Part shown: positions 33,100 to 44,487 of the stretch, piece by piece
Layout of the letters: each line of letters starts with the position of its first letter
Position numbering within the stretch: the first letter of the stretch is position 1
Origin: Earliella scabrosa
Taxonomy: Eukaryota; Basidiomycota; Agaricomycetes; Polyporales; Polyporaceae
Length of the DNA stretch: 64,000 nucleotides
Reading direction: 5' to 3'
Assembly: GCA_022605405.1 (NCBI GenBank)
Contig: JABYQQ010000003.1
Coordinates: 1 to 64,000 of the forward strand
Made by a program: the position numbers and the translations under genes
Notes under the pieces: model-generated
Seen by the model: the letters and a program-made list of their open reading frames with translations, nothing else
The model's database searches: none
What the model was told of the DNA's origin: nothing

Positions 33100-33545
33100 A
33101 GCCTGCAACTTGTTAAGTTCGCAGGTCCGTGCGCTTTGCTCTTCCTTCACTCAATGGCTTACTTTGATCACAGTTTGGAATATAGCATACAGTTTCGCAC
33201 AGACGGAAGACCAGGTTCAAGTCGCGTTCCAGGAGAACTAGAAACCCCAGCGCCAGGTTGAGATCCAACCACGGACCGATGGCGGAACCTAAGAGCGGAG
33301 CGAGAGAGAACATATCGCCATAGACTATTCACACCAGCTTCCGGCGTCCAGAGATCGAGGAGCTGGAAGTACAGTACCTTCAGCCTATGGGGTAAAGGGT
33401 CAACAATGGAAGCGAGGTAAGCCTTGAATCGAGGTGAGTACGCACCAGTGCGAGAGGTGCACTACCACCGACACTGACGAGGAATCGGCCATCCAGTCGT
33501 TCGGATGCTTCACTCTGCAAGAAAGTGAGTATGTTTATGCACATG
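33100..33545 (-). pseudogene. Decayed major facilitator superfamily (MFS) drug-type transporter
   Basis: Remnants in order on the minus strand match the middle of fungal DHA1-type MFS transporters. RFLVSVGGSAPLAL (about 33435-33500) matches the RFLxGxGGSAPLA motif. After a plausible intron come DLWTPEAGVNSLWR and, in a shifted frame, GDMFSLAPLLGSAIGP, the signature SLAPLLGP motif. The TWRWGF segment that should follow is in yet another frame and is cut by a stop. IFQTVIK follows at about 33150-33170. At least one frameshift and one stop break it. Upstream sequence to about 34580 may hold further remnants (VHILVGFVSSVSP), but the match is weak. No intact transporter can be assembled. Confidence 0.6.
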
Positions 33546-35083
33546 CCGTGTATGATATTGACGAGTCTTGTATAACGTACGTCCCGTTCTTCTCACTGCC
33601 CCCTAGGCTGAGATGCTTAGGGCGAAGCTCGACGTAGAGAGCGGAGGAGCTGAAGTGAATGGTGTCCGGACGTTCTACCAGAAGTCAAGTGAGTCGGCCT
33701 CCGTCCCAAACCTGAGACCGCACACACACACATATATGTAATATGACTGACCTTGGTCGATCGGTAGGTCTCTTAATCGGGTCGTAAGTCAATGCACGCC
33801 TCCTGGACATCGTCTACAAGCGACTCAAGGCGCGCAATGGAGGCGTTGGGCGACCTGAGTTCCGCTGCGTGGGTGTCCTTCCGCTCCTTTGGTCAACAAA
33901 TAAGGCGGACTAGTACTATGTCTTGATAGCTTGCGCGTCACCTGGAACCGTCCACTTGCCCGTTGGCCTCCTGATGGGGACAAGGGGGCAGGTACACAGT
34001 GAATCGTGCTAGACATCGCGAGTAGCGCAGCCTGGTCATCTCACGGGTGCTCGATTGCCCCACACCCACTACGGAGTTTTGCCATCATCGGGGCCGGGAT
34101 GACCTTCCAAGCCATGCAATGTCGTCGACGCCTTCCCAACATACGCGCCATCTGGTACGTCGCGCTCCATTTTCCGACTGTCATAGTCTGTCGCTTGTTG
34201 GACTTCAGCTGACGCACCTTGCACACGCACAGCCCTCGCCATTCCTAGCTGGCTTCGGCTTCCCGCTCTTCGCGCCCGCGATGTGCAACAAGGTCGGGTA
34301 GAGCGTGGAGAACACTGTCCTCGCTGCAATCGCAATCGTCATAGGCTGTCCTTCGTGCTCCATCCGAGATCTTACACAAGTCTTGTTGCCCGTGTTGACA
34401 TCGCGCGTTTCGTTGTAGGCTGGTGGCGTTCTGGGAGTACGGGAAGAAGATTTGGGGCTTGAGCAGACACACGAAGGAGAAGGAGGCGAATGCCTTAGCG
34501 TGAGGGCTCACCGACGACACAAAGCCAACGAGAATATGTACGGCGCGCAGCGATGTCAGCGTTGTTTCGGATCGCAAGGATGGCTTGCCTACTCTAGTAC
34601 ATACTTACCTTGTACACCTCTCCCCGTCATTATGCCGAATGTCGAGGGACCCTAGACCGTCTGGTCACACCAGGTAGGCATGGTTCGCGATCTGTCAGGC
34701 GCGAGTGGCGGTCGTCGAGTGTGCAGGGGAAATCAGTGTGAGGGGTACGTATCCCCGACATGCCTATTTGTAGAACCATCGGGACAATAGGGTGTAGAGC
34801 ATGGTTACGAGTGGCACAACAACGCATACCATATAGCCCAACCATGAGTGGCACAGACCATGTTGCACATAGCGTACAACATATCACTCGGTCTTGGCAG
34901 CTGGAATAACAATGACCGCCAAACACGGTCAACACGGTCGTGCACAAGGAAGAATGCCATATCCGAGACGAACGCGTAGGTGCAGATTATACAACTTCCA
35001 TTACGGGATCAAAGTAGTAGCGTAGTATACATGTATGCGTACAAATTGCGTCAGGAAGGGGGGGAGGGTAAAGCCAGCGGTGC
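33546..35083. other. Gene-poor region between the transporter relic and the LEA-like gene
   Basis: About 1.5 kb without a supported gene. The left part may include the worn 5' half of the MFS relic. A short CA/TA repeat (CACACACACACATATAT) lies near 33722-33738. The part from 34640 to 35083 shows nothing recognisable apart from the expected 3' untranslated region of the LEA-like gene. Confidence 0.45.
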
Positions 35084-35858
35084 CTAGAGTTCGCCGACCT
35101 TCGTCGTCTGGCTATTGGTCGTGGCGGGGTATGGGTTGCCAACGACGTTAGGACCGGACTGGAGCGGAGCGGTCGTAGCAGGCACCTCAGGCTGGCCTGT
35201 TGTGGACGAACCCGAGACAGCGGCCATTGCCTTCTCGTGACGGGGTTGTGCAGCTGCCGTCGCAGACTCGATATACGGCTTCGCAGCAGCCTGTGCGGAG
35301 GCAAGGTACTGCTGGCCAGTGGCGATCGCTGATTGGACGACGCCGCCGTTGGCGGTGCCGTTAGTCTGCGTTGTCGTTGTGGCACCAGTGCCAGGGAGGT
35401 ATGACTAGGGCAGACGCGAACGTCAGAATCGTTGTACCACGGGACGCGTCAAGGCGCACATACCTGAGCAGTCGCGATGGCGCTGCCAGCCAGGTTCTTC
35501 GCTTGCTCGACGTATCCTGTCGCGCTCGCCTTCGCGGACGCTACATCGGCAGCGCCTTCAGATGCGGCCGCGTTCGTCTTGTCGCTGAGATCGTGTTCTA
35601 GCCGGTCAACAGCGCCGGCAGCCTGGGGCTCCTTGAGCTGTTGTTTGGCTAAAGTGAGTCCAGTGCGTGAGTGGTTGACGGCAGCGATCGACTTACCTCC
35701 GCAGAGTGCGCCGCGTCGACGGCAGCATTATGAAGCTTGTTGGCGTTCTGCTGAACCTGACTCGAGAGGGTGGTAGTGGACGCCTCGGTCTCAGCGAGAG
35801 CGGCGGAGGTGGCGTAGCGAGCGTCGCTGTTGCCGTTGGGGAGAGTTGCAGTGGACAT
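35084..35858 (-). CDS. Low-complexity Ala/Thr/Gln-rich LEA-like protein
   Basis: Three exons (35858-35697, 35637-35464, 35404-35084) give 218 residues with all phases fitting. I do not recognise a named gene. The product is hydrophilic and rich in Ala, Thr, Ser, Gln and Asn, with amphipathic stretches such as LSSQVQQNANKLHNAAVDAA, ASAKASATGYVEQAKNLAGS and SAIATGQQYLASAQAAAKPY. There is no signal peptide, membrane helix or cysteine cluster. The repeated helix-forming, Ala-rich makeup resembles late-embryogenesis-abundant or perilipin-like amphipathic proteins, so a protective or lipid-surface role is conceivable but is inference. A TATA box and four GACGTC elements lie upstream, suggesting regulated expression. 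Confidence 0.7.
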
Positions 35859-35954
35859 GATGAGTGGTATAGGTTAGGGAGTGGTGGCGTTCAAGTGAGG
35901 TTGTGAGATGCGTGAGGTTGGTAGTTGTGAAGGCCATTGGGGCTGTCGGGAGCC

Positions 35955-35960
35955 TTTATA
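35955..35960 (-). promoter_or_regulatory. TATA box of the LEA-like gene
   Basis: On the minus strand the sequence reads CCTATAAAGG, a clear TATAAA element about 97 bases before the start codon at 35858, a normal distance for a fungal TATA promoter. Confidence 0.55.
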
Positions 35961-35961
35961 G

Positions 35962-36107
35962 GACGTCGCTCGCTGTTGCGTCGGGGTGGCGCTGGAGCAA
36001 GAGGCCAGTCGACGTCACTCGCCCCGCCATTGCGTCTTCTCAGGCGCTCGTTGCGTCCTTATGTGGTGACGTCACTTGCTCTCCATGGCGCGTATGCCAC
36101 CGACGTC
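35962..36107. promoter_or_regulatory. Cluster of four GACGTC palindromes
   Basis: GACGTC occurs at 35962-35967, 36011-36016, 36068-36073 and 36102-36107; the third is a perfect TGACGTCA (CRE/ATF) site. Four copies of a six-base palindrome in 146 bases is far above chance. The cluster lies just upstream of the TATA box of the LEA-like gene. bZIP factors of the ATF/CREB type bind such sites and often mediate stress responses in fungi. Confidence 0.55.
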
Positions 36108-36642
36108 GTGGGTACGCCTTTCGCGCACGCGCGCGCACCCACAGGCAATATCCAAGATCCGGACGTACACGGTGGATGCCTTGATGGGTGGATCCATTGG
36201 GAGGCAATTATGACAACACAAACAATGCTCGCTCTCGTCGGAGGCTTTCCGACAGAGAGCTACTCTAAACGAATGGACGGCGACAACCGCAAGTCATGAT
36301 AACAATCCAGAGGGGGTATGTGCATGAGGTGAAGGTATGTCAAGGCGCGAATGAAGGAGGGACCGATGGCAGACGAGTACGAAATGCGGGTGATGGAATG
36401 CTAGCTACGAGAGAGGATCGGTCGCATGGAACACTTGCAAGGGGAAAGGTGGGCATGCATGTTGGACGAGGCGAGGGCGAGGAGAAAACGGAACGCGAGT
36501 CGAGAGCTGCTGCAGGAGTGAAGCGGAAGGGAATAATGAAACAGACAACGTCTAAGAAGTACAGACAACGAGAGAAAGCTGCAAGGGAGCAAGCAACGAG
36601 CACGGCGTCGCAGAGCCTCAGAAGAGACAGCCAACAGACTGT

Positions 36643-39600
36643 CTAGATGTGGCGCCTCTGCCCGTCGTCCTCGTCAAACGACCCGGTGCGCAGGAACCGC
36701 GCCAGAACTTCTTCTGAAGAGCGCTTGAACACGTCAACACCGCGCGCCGGGTCCCAGACGCGCCCACCCTTGCGCGTAGGTCCTAGGATAGGCGTACCCT
36801 CCGGAGTTTCCACAGGTCCTGTCGTTGACGGCGAAGACGTGACCATGGTATCGTTCGATGACATGCGGTGAAGCGGCGGCGAGAAGGGGGACGAGAGCTT
36901 CGTCAGCTTGGGCGACTGACGAGGAGAGGAACTAGCCGACGGACCGAGAGCAGGCGAGCCGGGTGGCTTCGGTGACCCAGCAAGCTTGCTTGTCGGTACC
37001 TGAGTGCCCGAGAGGCGACGAGGAGACATCACCGTCCTCGGCGACGATGGACCTCTAGGAGAAGGCACTTTCGGAGGAGAGAGGGGTTTCGGAGACGCGA
37101 TCTTTGGCGGAGAAGGACCTCGTTTGGGGCTCATAATGCTCGGTGGGGAGTATGTGCGAGGAGATCCGAGCGTCTGAGGCGACCTGAGTCCTGTGGGCGA
37201 TGCCTTTCCGGGGAACGGCATCACAGATGTATGGGGCTGAGCGATCGTAGGCGTCCCGATGGCCATCTGGTCTGCGTCTGCCTTGAAAGTGACGGGAGGG
37301 AGCAAACCGGCTCCTGTCGGCATACTAGGCCATGGTCGGGTACCCATGCCCATACCACGGCCCGGCTTTGGATCCTTGCCCTTCCGAGCAGCTTCGACCT
37401 CCTCCGCCCAGACGTTGACCTGTACGCCCATGCTGCGCGTCTCGATAGGAATCGTTTGTACCCCGCGGCCACGATATCTCTTCCCCTTGACAGACGTCAA
37501 TGACGCTGAACTGCCAGCTCGCGCCCGACGGGGCTGAGTGCGTTCCCGACCGCTTTCGCTGTCGTAACGCGTAGACTGACCACGACTATCGTCGTCATCG
37601 TCGCCTTCGTCTTCATCATCGCCATCCATACTACTCGCATCCTGCTTCTCCTGATACACGCGTTCCCGTTCCTGGTCCCACCTTCGCCAGCCCTCGTCGT
37701 ACTCGACGGGGGGAGGCTGGAAGACGGAATGATTGGGGCGCACGAGCTTTGAAGCATAGCGCTGGATACTTGGCACGGTATCCCACGCATTGGCGTAGGT
37801 GAGGGCAAATGGAAGTCCAACGGACGGCGACGTGACCGGTGTCTGTTGAGGCTGGACAGCTTCGAGATTCGGAGGAAGTTTGGGAGGAGCAGGCTCGTCA
37901 ATGAAGTTCGCCACGGGGGGAGGCGACTCCGACGGAGGGAACACTCGGCGCGGTGCGTGTCTGGGCTTCTCCTCCCAAGGAAAGATAGCATGAACCTTGT
38001 TGCGATCCGGCGCGGGGGGGACTGGAGGAGACCCTGGCGAACTCTCCATAGGCCGGCCGATCACGTTCTCGTATTGGCCATCTTTCAGTAACTGCTCAGG
38101 AATCTCGGGTGGTGGTGGAGGATAGAAGAAGGTCTCGGACTGAGGACCAGAGGGATGGGCAAACAGCGACGGGTGCGAAGCATCGTGCTCACGACTAGGG
38201 GCTTGATCCCATATGTTAGGGAAATACGTGTCTGCAGGGAACGCCGAAGGTGGCGGGGGTGTTTTGGGCGGTGGTTCAATGGCAGGATTCCACTCCATCT
38301 TCGGCGGTGTAGACGGTCGTGGAGGAGCCTGTTGAGGTTGTTGCGAGGCGGCTTGTTGAGGTCTGAGGGCATGTTGGGGTTGTGGCGCATGCTGAGCGGG
38401 CTGCGCGGGGTGATGATGGTGAGGAGGATGGTATGGTTGTTCGGACGCATGAGGGGGGCCGGGAGGCGGAGAATGGCGAGTTTGCGTAGGTGAGTGATGC
38501 CCTCGGGGTGAATGAACGCCTCGGGGGGTGAAATTGCCTCTGGGCGAGTGAAGGCCGCTGCCTCGAGGAGACTGATGACCATGGCGGATATGATTAGGAT
38601 TAACAGGCGGGTGGAAAGCACGATGCGGGTCTCTTTGGTGATGACGCTCTCCCTGGGGATGCCGTTCACCCTGGGGATGCCGCTCGCCCTGGGGATGCCG
38701 CTCGCCTTGAGAGGGGATCGGATGAGCACGATGGGGCTCTTGACCTCTTCGAGGGGGGTGCCATGGCGCGGAAGCGGAACGTTGGTCGTCCGACTGCTCG
38801 CTCTCCTGATAGTAAGTAGTACCTTGCGCGAGGAAGCGCCTGTCTAACTGGGGCGCCCAGTGCAGCCCAGCTGGGGGCACATGAACAGACTGCGCACGAG
38901 CGGAACCACCTTCCGAGTCCGACGGAAAGTAGGATCCGCCCTGCTGCACCTGATACTGGTGCTCAGGGTGCGATCCGGGCTGATGAGGAGTGGGGGGTGC
39001 AGAAGGGGGTAAATCGAGAGGCTTGTGATACGGAGCAGGAGGAAGCTCGTGAGGCAGGGGTGTGGGCAAAGTTTCCATCCTCGGAACCGCGCCGCCCTCG
39101 ATCACCGTGAAGGCTTGCGTAGGAGTAAGATTCTGGTCGCCGCCTTCGTCCCGAGACGCCTTCTCTCCCTCCGGATCGTCTGGCTTCGGCGGTTGAGGTT
39201 CCTTCCGCGGACGCATCAAGTCCACGCGACCCGCCAACGGCATCGAACGATACTCGCCAACCTTGGGTTTGTCGTTTGAGGAAGCGGAGTAGCTGCTGAT
39301 CCCTTCGACGGCAATCTTCCGCAGGTCATCGAGGCCGAGTACGGCACCCGGAGCAGGCGCAGAGGGAGGTGGACCAAGTTCCGCACCGGCGCCGTACGTT
39401 GACAAGTCCCAAGCGGAGTCGTATCGCGTGAACTCGAAATTTCCATGCTCGGGATGGGTTTCCGAACGATAGTGCCTGTCATATACATCATACCAACGGT
39501 CGACGAGGGAGTCGTAATCATAGGACGGTGCCTGTGCGTTCAGGCTTTTGTCGGACAGTTGTCCATACTTCATTCCGGGCGGTCGATACGTTACGGAAGC

Positions 39601-40578
39601 CCAAGGCTTATTGGGACCGATGAAATGGATGGCCGATATTTGTGAGCCAAAGCGTTCGTAGGCGGGAGCATATCTGTAGGCATCGTGTCACTGACTGTCA
39701 TATGACTGCTGGACCGCTCAAACTTACGTGTAGACAGCAGTCGGTGTGGTGTTATACGTAAAGCTCAGTCGGTGCCAGTCGTTTCCCCTCCATTCGTTAA
39801 GGATCCCTTGGTCTCCACCGTCCCATGAACCCTTCGCCTTGACGAGGTCCATCACTTGGTTGAACTTGTCCTCCCCTGGCGTGAAGACCATAACACCAGA
39901 GTTGAAGATGTCTGGCCAACCGACGTCCGGGACAGCAGCGAATTCGTGAGGAAGGGTGAAGAGATGAGACATAGGCCGCACAGGGAGAACGTCCGCATCG
40001 AGGAAGATTAGCTTGGCATATTGGGTTAACCGGAAGATGTGCAACTTCGTGAGGACGAGACTGAGATCCGGGCGACCTAGAAAAGACCGTGTCAGCATAG
40101 TAGCCCAAAGCTGGGTCATGCGAGCGCGAAGGAGTGACTATATGCGGTCATATCTATGTGTTGCCACTTGCGCATGGGTAGTGCTCGGCGCGTTCATGAC
40201 ATTTCATAGCTATATGCATTGGCATATAGTCCATGAAGTGGCGAGAAACGCGTCGACTACGGTTATATGCCGCGAAGGGCGAGTTGCACACGCATACATC
40301 CAGGTTTATAGTAATAACTTACCGAGTAGCTGCAAACCGCGGCTATCTTCTTGCTCGATTATCTCCACACCAATGACAATGTCAAAGGCTCGTCGGAGGA
40401 GCTTGATGGAGGACACGTCCACAGACTCCGGAGTGACAAGACATAGCGTTTGGAAGGGGACCTCGGGAGGCACGGGCGGAGACGGATGGAGTTCCTTGAG
40501 GGCGGCAGCAACAGCGAGCGCACCGGGTAGGTAGTGATCTGAGGTTACGAGAGTGACGAAAGCATAAGGAGCGTCCAT
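36643..40578 (-). CDS. GLG: Glycogenin glucosyltransferase (GT8) with very long disordered tail
   Basis: Self-glucosylating primer protein of glycogen synthesis, using UDP-glucose. Three exons (40578-40323, 40076-39728, 39673-36643) give 1211 residues. The GT8 domain fills about residues 1-260: YAFVTLVTSDHYLPGALAVA, LLGRPDLSLVLTKLHIFRLT, the DxD metal site in LIFLDADVLPVRPMSHLF, PDIFNSGVMVFTP, WDGGDQGILNEW and ISAIHFIGPNKPW. The remaining 900 or so residues are low complexity, rich in Pro, Ser, His and Gln, with GERHPQ and SPRG repeats. A conserved-looking segment near SVGLPFALTYANAWDTVPSI is a candidate glycogen synthase-binding motif. Human glycogenin is near 350 residues; long tails are common in fungi. 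The start is the first ATG, before DAPYAF. Divergent from the ADCK2-like gene. Confidence 0.93.
38647..38700 (-). repeat. 18-bp coding tandem repeat in glycogenin
   Basis: Three near-identical 18-base units (38647-38664, 38665-38682, 38683-38700), each carrying CTGGGGATGCCG on the plus strand, encode tandem GERHPQ-type hexapeptides on the minus strand. Worn copies flank them. Such in-frame units can change in number without breaking the protein. Confidence 0.8.
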
Positions 40579-41791
40579 GAGCGCAAGGCTCAAGCAAGAG
40601 AAGGGCGTCGGGGACGCTGAGGAGGAAGACGGAGAACAACCAAGAGTCGAGCGCTCGTTCTCGTCCCGCCCAGCCGACTATCTATTCGTTACGTAAGCAC
40701 TTACTTGACATCAAAATTCGCCCATTTCCACCGGTGCCATTCCCCATGGGCACTTTCGGGACTCCTGGCGCGACCCCAACCAGCCCCAACCACTCTCTAG
40801 CCCCGATCGGTGGCGCGCCAGCCGCTGACGATGGTGGTTATATAGCGTACGGTTCACCCTTGCACTCAGAAACGTTCAGAGCCTGCGAATGGACAAGCTG
40901 ATTGGCGGCGTAACCTCGACCTACGAAGCGTTGACCCGCAAAAAATCCATGACGTCTGTATTCAACTGCGCCGAGTCTCCCATGTCAGCGCGATTCGCGG
41001 TGGGATGATCGATGGCCGTGATAAGGCACCACATACGCCACCTTTCGAGTGACAGACAGTGGATGGTAACCGTCAACGGACATCTATCATGACGCCGCAC
41101 TTGGCCGCGCTTTCCTTGCTCTTCGTGACGGTGAATGAGCGCTTTCGGACAACCAGCAGACGATGAGAGAAAGTCACCAGCGAGGGCCAGCCTCCGTCGG
41201 CGGTCGCAACTGGATCTGATTTGGTTCTTCGAGTTGTTCATAGATCATCAGCATGAACGTAAACGAAGCGTAATGCGATGTTCTTTCATAGCAGTTGCTC
41301 TTCCATAGTGGCGGCGCGAGAAAGTAGGAGCTAACACGGGCGAAGCCCTGTTCCCATCGTCTCTCATGAAAGGCGCCTGTGAAGCTTATCTGAGACGTCG
41401 AGAAGAACTAGATAGTGCCTATGGGGAGAATCAGACTCACAATTGGAAGCAGAAGACGTTCAACTTGAGTTGTTCGATGTATGGTCGATCCATTGTGCGC
41501 GTGGATATGCTCGGCACGCGACGAGTGCTGGAAGACTTGCATCGTTGCTTAGCACGGTGCCCGCGTAGTACGCATGGAGTAGTAGGCTGGCAGCCTGCAG
41601 TTGGCCTGCAGCGAGCGCGCGACGAGTCGGACGCAAGACTCAACAAACGCGCGCGGAGGCTGATGATGAGCGCCTACGCGGATGATGATGACGCACATGA
41701 TTGTGCCGACGTCGCGCAAACCTCAAAGACGCGCCTGTCCTCCATCGCCCAGCGTCGTGTCGTCGCTTTCCCCGTCGTCCATGATGTCCTC
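40579..41791. other. Divergent promoter region of glycogenin and the ADCK2-like gene
   Basis: 1.2 kb between two start codons on opposite strands. A TATATAA-like stretch lies near 40848. From 41366 the plus-strand frame of the next gene is open without a stop, but its translation has no family features, so I treat it as leader sequence. Confidence 0.5.
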
Positions 41792-44270
41792 ATGCCACCT
41801 ATAGCTCTCCGCTCAGCCCTCTTCGCACCTGGCTGGGGCAGACCCCTTCTGACTCGTGGACTGCTCGCTCACCACCGGTCCCCCCCATGGTCGAAGGCAC
41901 CACGGTTCTCATCCCAGTCCTTCACGCGTACGGCCGCACCAAGTCCGTCAAACTTCAGAAAACTCTTATGGGTCGTTCCAGTGGCTGGTGGAATAGCTCT
42001 CTATGCCAGACCTGCACGCCGCGAACCGCACAATGTCTTCGCCTCCCCCGACCTCATACCTTGTCCTGCTGCCTCGCCAGAGCCTCTGGAGACAGTGATC
42101 ATGTCTCCGTCCGAATCCGACCGGACTCTGCTGGCGCGGATTATGTCTTTCCTGCGAGAGCGTGTCTTTGAGCCTATCCTCACGGCTAAGCGATTCGTGT
42201 ATCTGTGCTGTATCTTCGTACCCGTCTTCGTCGCTGCGCCTATGCTCCTTATCGGACAACCCGAACAGCGACTTGGAGGAGATAGATGGGGCGCAGTTTG
42301 GTGGTATGGCTTCCTCACCAGACAGATGCAGAGGGCTGGTCCAACGTTCATCAAAGTGAGTCGTCCTTCGTTGCCGGTTTCCCGACGATTCTGGCTGTTA
42401 GCAGGCGGATGTAATTCTGCTTTCTAGAGCTCCGCCTTCAGCCTGAACTGCACCAGCCGGCCATGCCTGGTTGTCTATGTTATCGCGGTTCAGTCTCAGT
42501 TGATACTTCCTTGACAGTTGGCACAGTGGGCTGCTTCAAGAGCTGACCTGTTCCCTGCATTACTTTGTGAGCGCATGGGAGCGTTGCATTCCCGGGGCAA
42601 GGCGCATTCCCTGTCTCACACCAAGAAGGTCATCGAGGATGTCTTCCAGCGTCCATTCGAGGAGGTCTTCGAGGAATTCGACGAGACACCCATTGGCACC
42701 GGAGCTATCGCTCAGGTATGTCGTCTTCTTAGTCGTTCTTACCATTCTAGTTCTCATAGCGCACGTCAGGTGTATAGGGCGACGCTCAAGCAGGACCTAA
42801 TCCCGCCATCGCACCTGGCCCCGAGGCGCAGCAAACGAAAGGCCGTGCTGCCTCCTTCTCTCATTAATCAACCACCTCCTTCAGTTCCCACTGCCGCTGT
42901 CGCCATCAAGGTCCTACACCCGCATGTCGCGAAGATGATCAACAGAGATCTCAGAATCATGAAGTTCTTTGCGAATGTCATCACGTTGCTGCCTGGCATG
43001 CAGTGGCTTTCATTACCAGAAGAGGTCACGGTCTTTGGGCAGATGATGCACGAACAGCTCGACCTGCGCATCGAGGCTGACAACCTTGCCAGCTTTGAGA
43101 AGAATTTCGAAGGCCGCAAGTTGCCCGTGACGTTCCCTCGTCCCCTCACCGTATGGAGCACGCCAGACTTGTTGCTCGAGGAGTTCGAGAACGCACTTCC
43201 TCTGGAATGGTTCCTGAAGAATGGCGGTGGCCCGTACAACGACACTCTCGCAGAGGTGGGATTGGATGCCTTCCTGGTGCGTTATGCATTCTAGTTTTAG
43301 GTGTGCTGAATGACATTGACACTCGGTCGCAGAACATGTTGCTGCTCGATAACTTCGTCCATTCGGATCTGCATCCTGGAAACATCATGATCAAATTCAG
43401 CAAGCAACCCCGCGGTGCTCTCAACGTCGACCAGTCGTGGGGGGTATCGCTCTTCGGGAAGAGCCCTGACAACGCTACAAGCACATCTCACGAGACTCCC
43501 GACGACGTGGTCAATAGACTACGTTCCATCGCTCATGATCCCCAGAAATGGCGCTCGACTCTCACTCAACTCTCTTCTGAAGGCTATTACCCCGAGATCG
43601 TCTTCGTTGATGCCGGACTCGTGACGACCCTCAACACGGTGAATCGCCAGAACTTCCTTGACCTCTTCCGCGCCATAGCGGAGTTCGATGGCTATCGCGC
43701 GGGTATACTCATGGTCGAGCGCTGTCGGACGCCCGAGCTCGCGATTGACGTGGAGACATTTGCGCTGCGCATGCAACACATCGTGCTCAACGTCAAGCGC
43801 AAGACGTTCTCGCTGGGGCAGATCAAGATCTCCGACATTCTCAGGGACGTCCTTAGCGCCGTTCGCAAGCACCATGTCAAGATGGAGGGCGATTTCGTGA
43901 ACACCGTCATCTCGGTGCTGTTGCTGGAGGGTATTGGAAGGCAGCTGGACCCTGGACTCGACCTGTTCAAGAGCGCGTTGCCTATTCTGAGACAACTCGG
44001 GAGGCAGATGTCGACGCAGGAGAACATGAAGCAGATGCCGTCGGGAGAAGTCGGGGCCTTCCTGAAGGTATGTGCTTCGGTATATCGCTTAGCGTGTAAT
44101 TGACGTGCGTGTGTAGGTTTGGGTTTGGATGGAGGCGCGTGAGCTCGCCTCTGCGGCGTTCGTGAACGCCGACGAGCTTGTAAAATACGACTGGTATAGT
44201 TCTCTTTGCCCTACGACGGCCGGAAACTGACTCCTCTCTTACTTTCATTAGGCTTACACCCGCGATATAG
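41792..44270 (+). CDS. ADCK2/Cqd1-type UbiB (ABC1) atypical kinase-like protein, mitochondrial
   Basis: Six exons (41792-42355, 42518-42715, 42770-43276, 43333-44067, 44117-44193, 44252-44270) join into exactly 700 codons. The N terminus is Arg-rich and lacks acidic residues (MPPIALRSALFAPGWGRP), fitting a mitochondrial presequence, followed by a membrane segment (FVYLCCIFVPVFVAAPMLLI). UbiB signatures: FIK then LAQWAASRADLFP across an intron (the KxGQ position reads KLAQ), PIGTGAIAQVYRATL, the lysine segment VAIKVLHPHV, EADNLASFEKNF, the catalytic loop VHSDLHPGNIMIK and VDAGLV in place of DFG. Family members control coenzyme Q biosynthesis or distribution; the ADCK2/Cqd1 assignment rests on these motifs and is inference. 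Confidence 0.85.
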
Positions 44271-44487
44271 AACGCTGCGAGCTATTAGATGTTTCAGCAG
44301 ACACGGACACGAACCATACTGTGTAGAACTAGACCTCTTACAGCACGTTATAATGCCCTTCTCTCCTTCCACACCCTTCGGCATCGCGCGGAATATCCCA
44401 ATTCATCTATGGGTAAGGAACGCCTAGTGTACAACTCTCCGTCCGATCTATCCGTTTACGTTGTCTGATCATGTATGTTCATTTGTC

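Larger units (their letters stand above)
35859..36642. other. Intergenic region, LEA-like gene promoter and glycogenin 3' side
   Basis: 784 bases between the LEA-like gene start and the glycogenin stop, both on the minus strand. The left 250 bases hold the TATA box and GACGTC cluster. The right part is purine-rich on the plus strand and should include the promoter's outer part and glycogenin 3' untranslated sequence. No gene is supported. Confidence 0.5.

Noticed and set aside
41366..41791. N-terminal extension of the ADCK2-like protein from ATG 41366
   Set aside because: In frame, but the translation is unlike the family; the ATG at 41792 gives a normal mitochondrial presequence.
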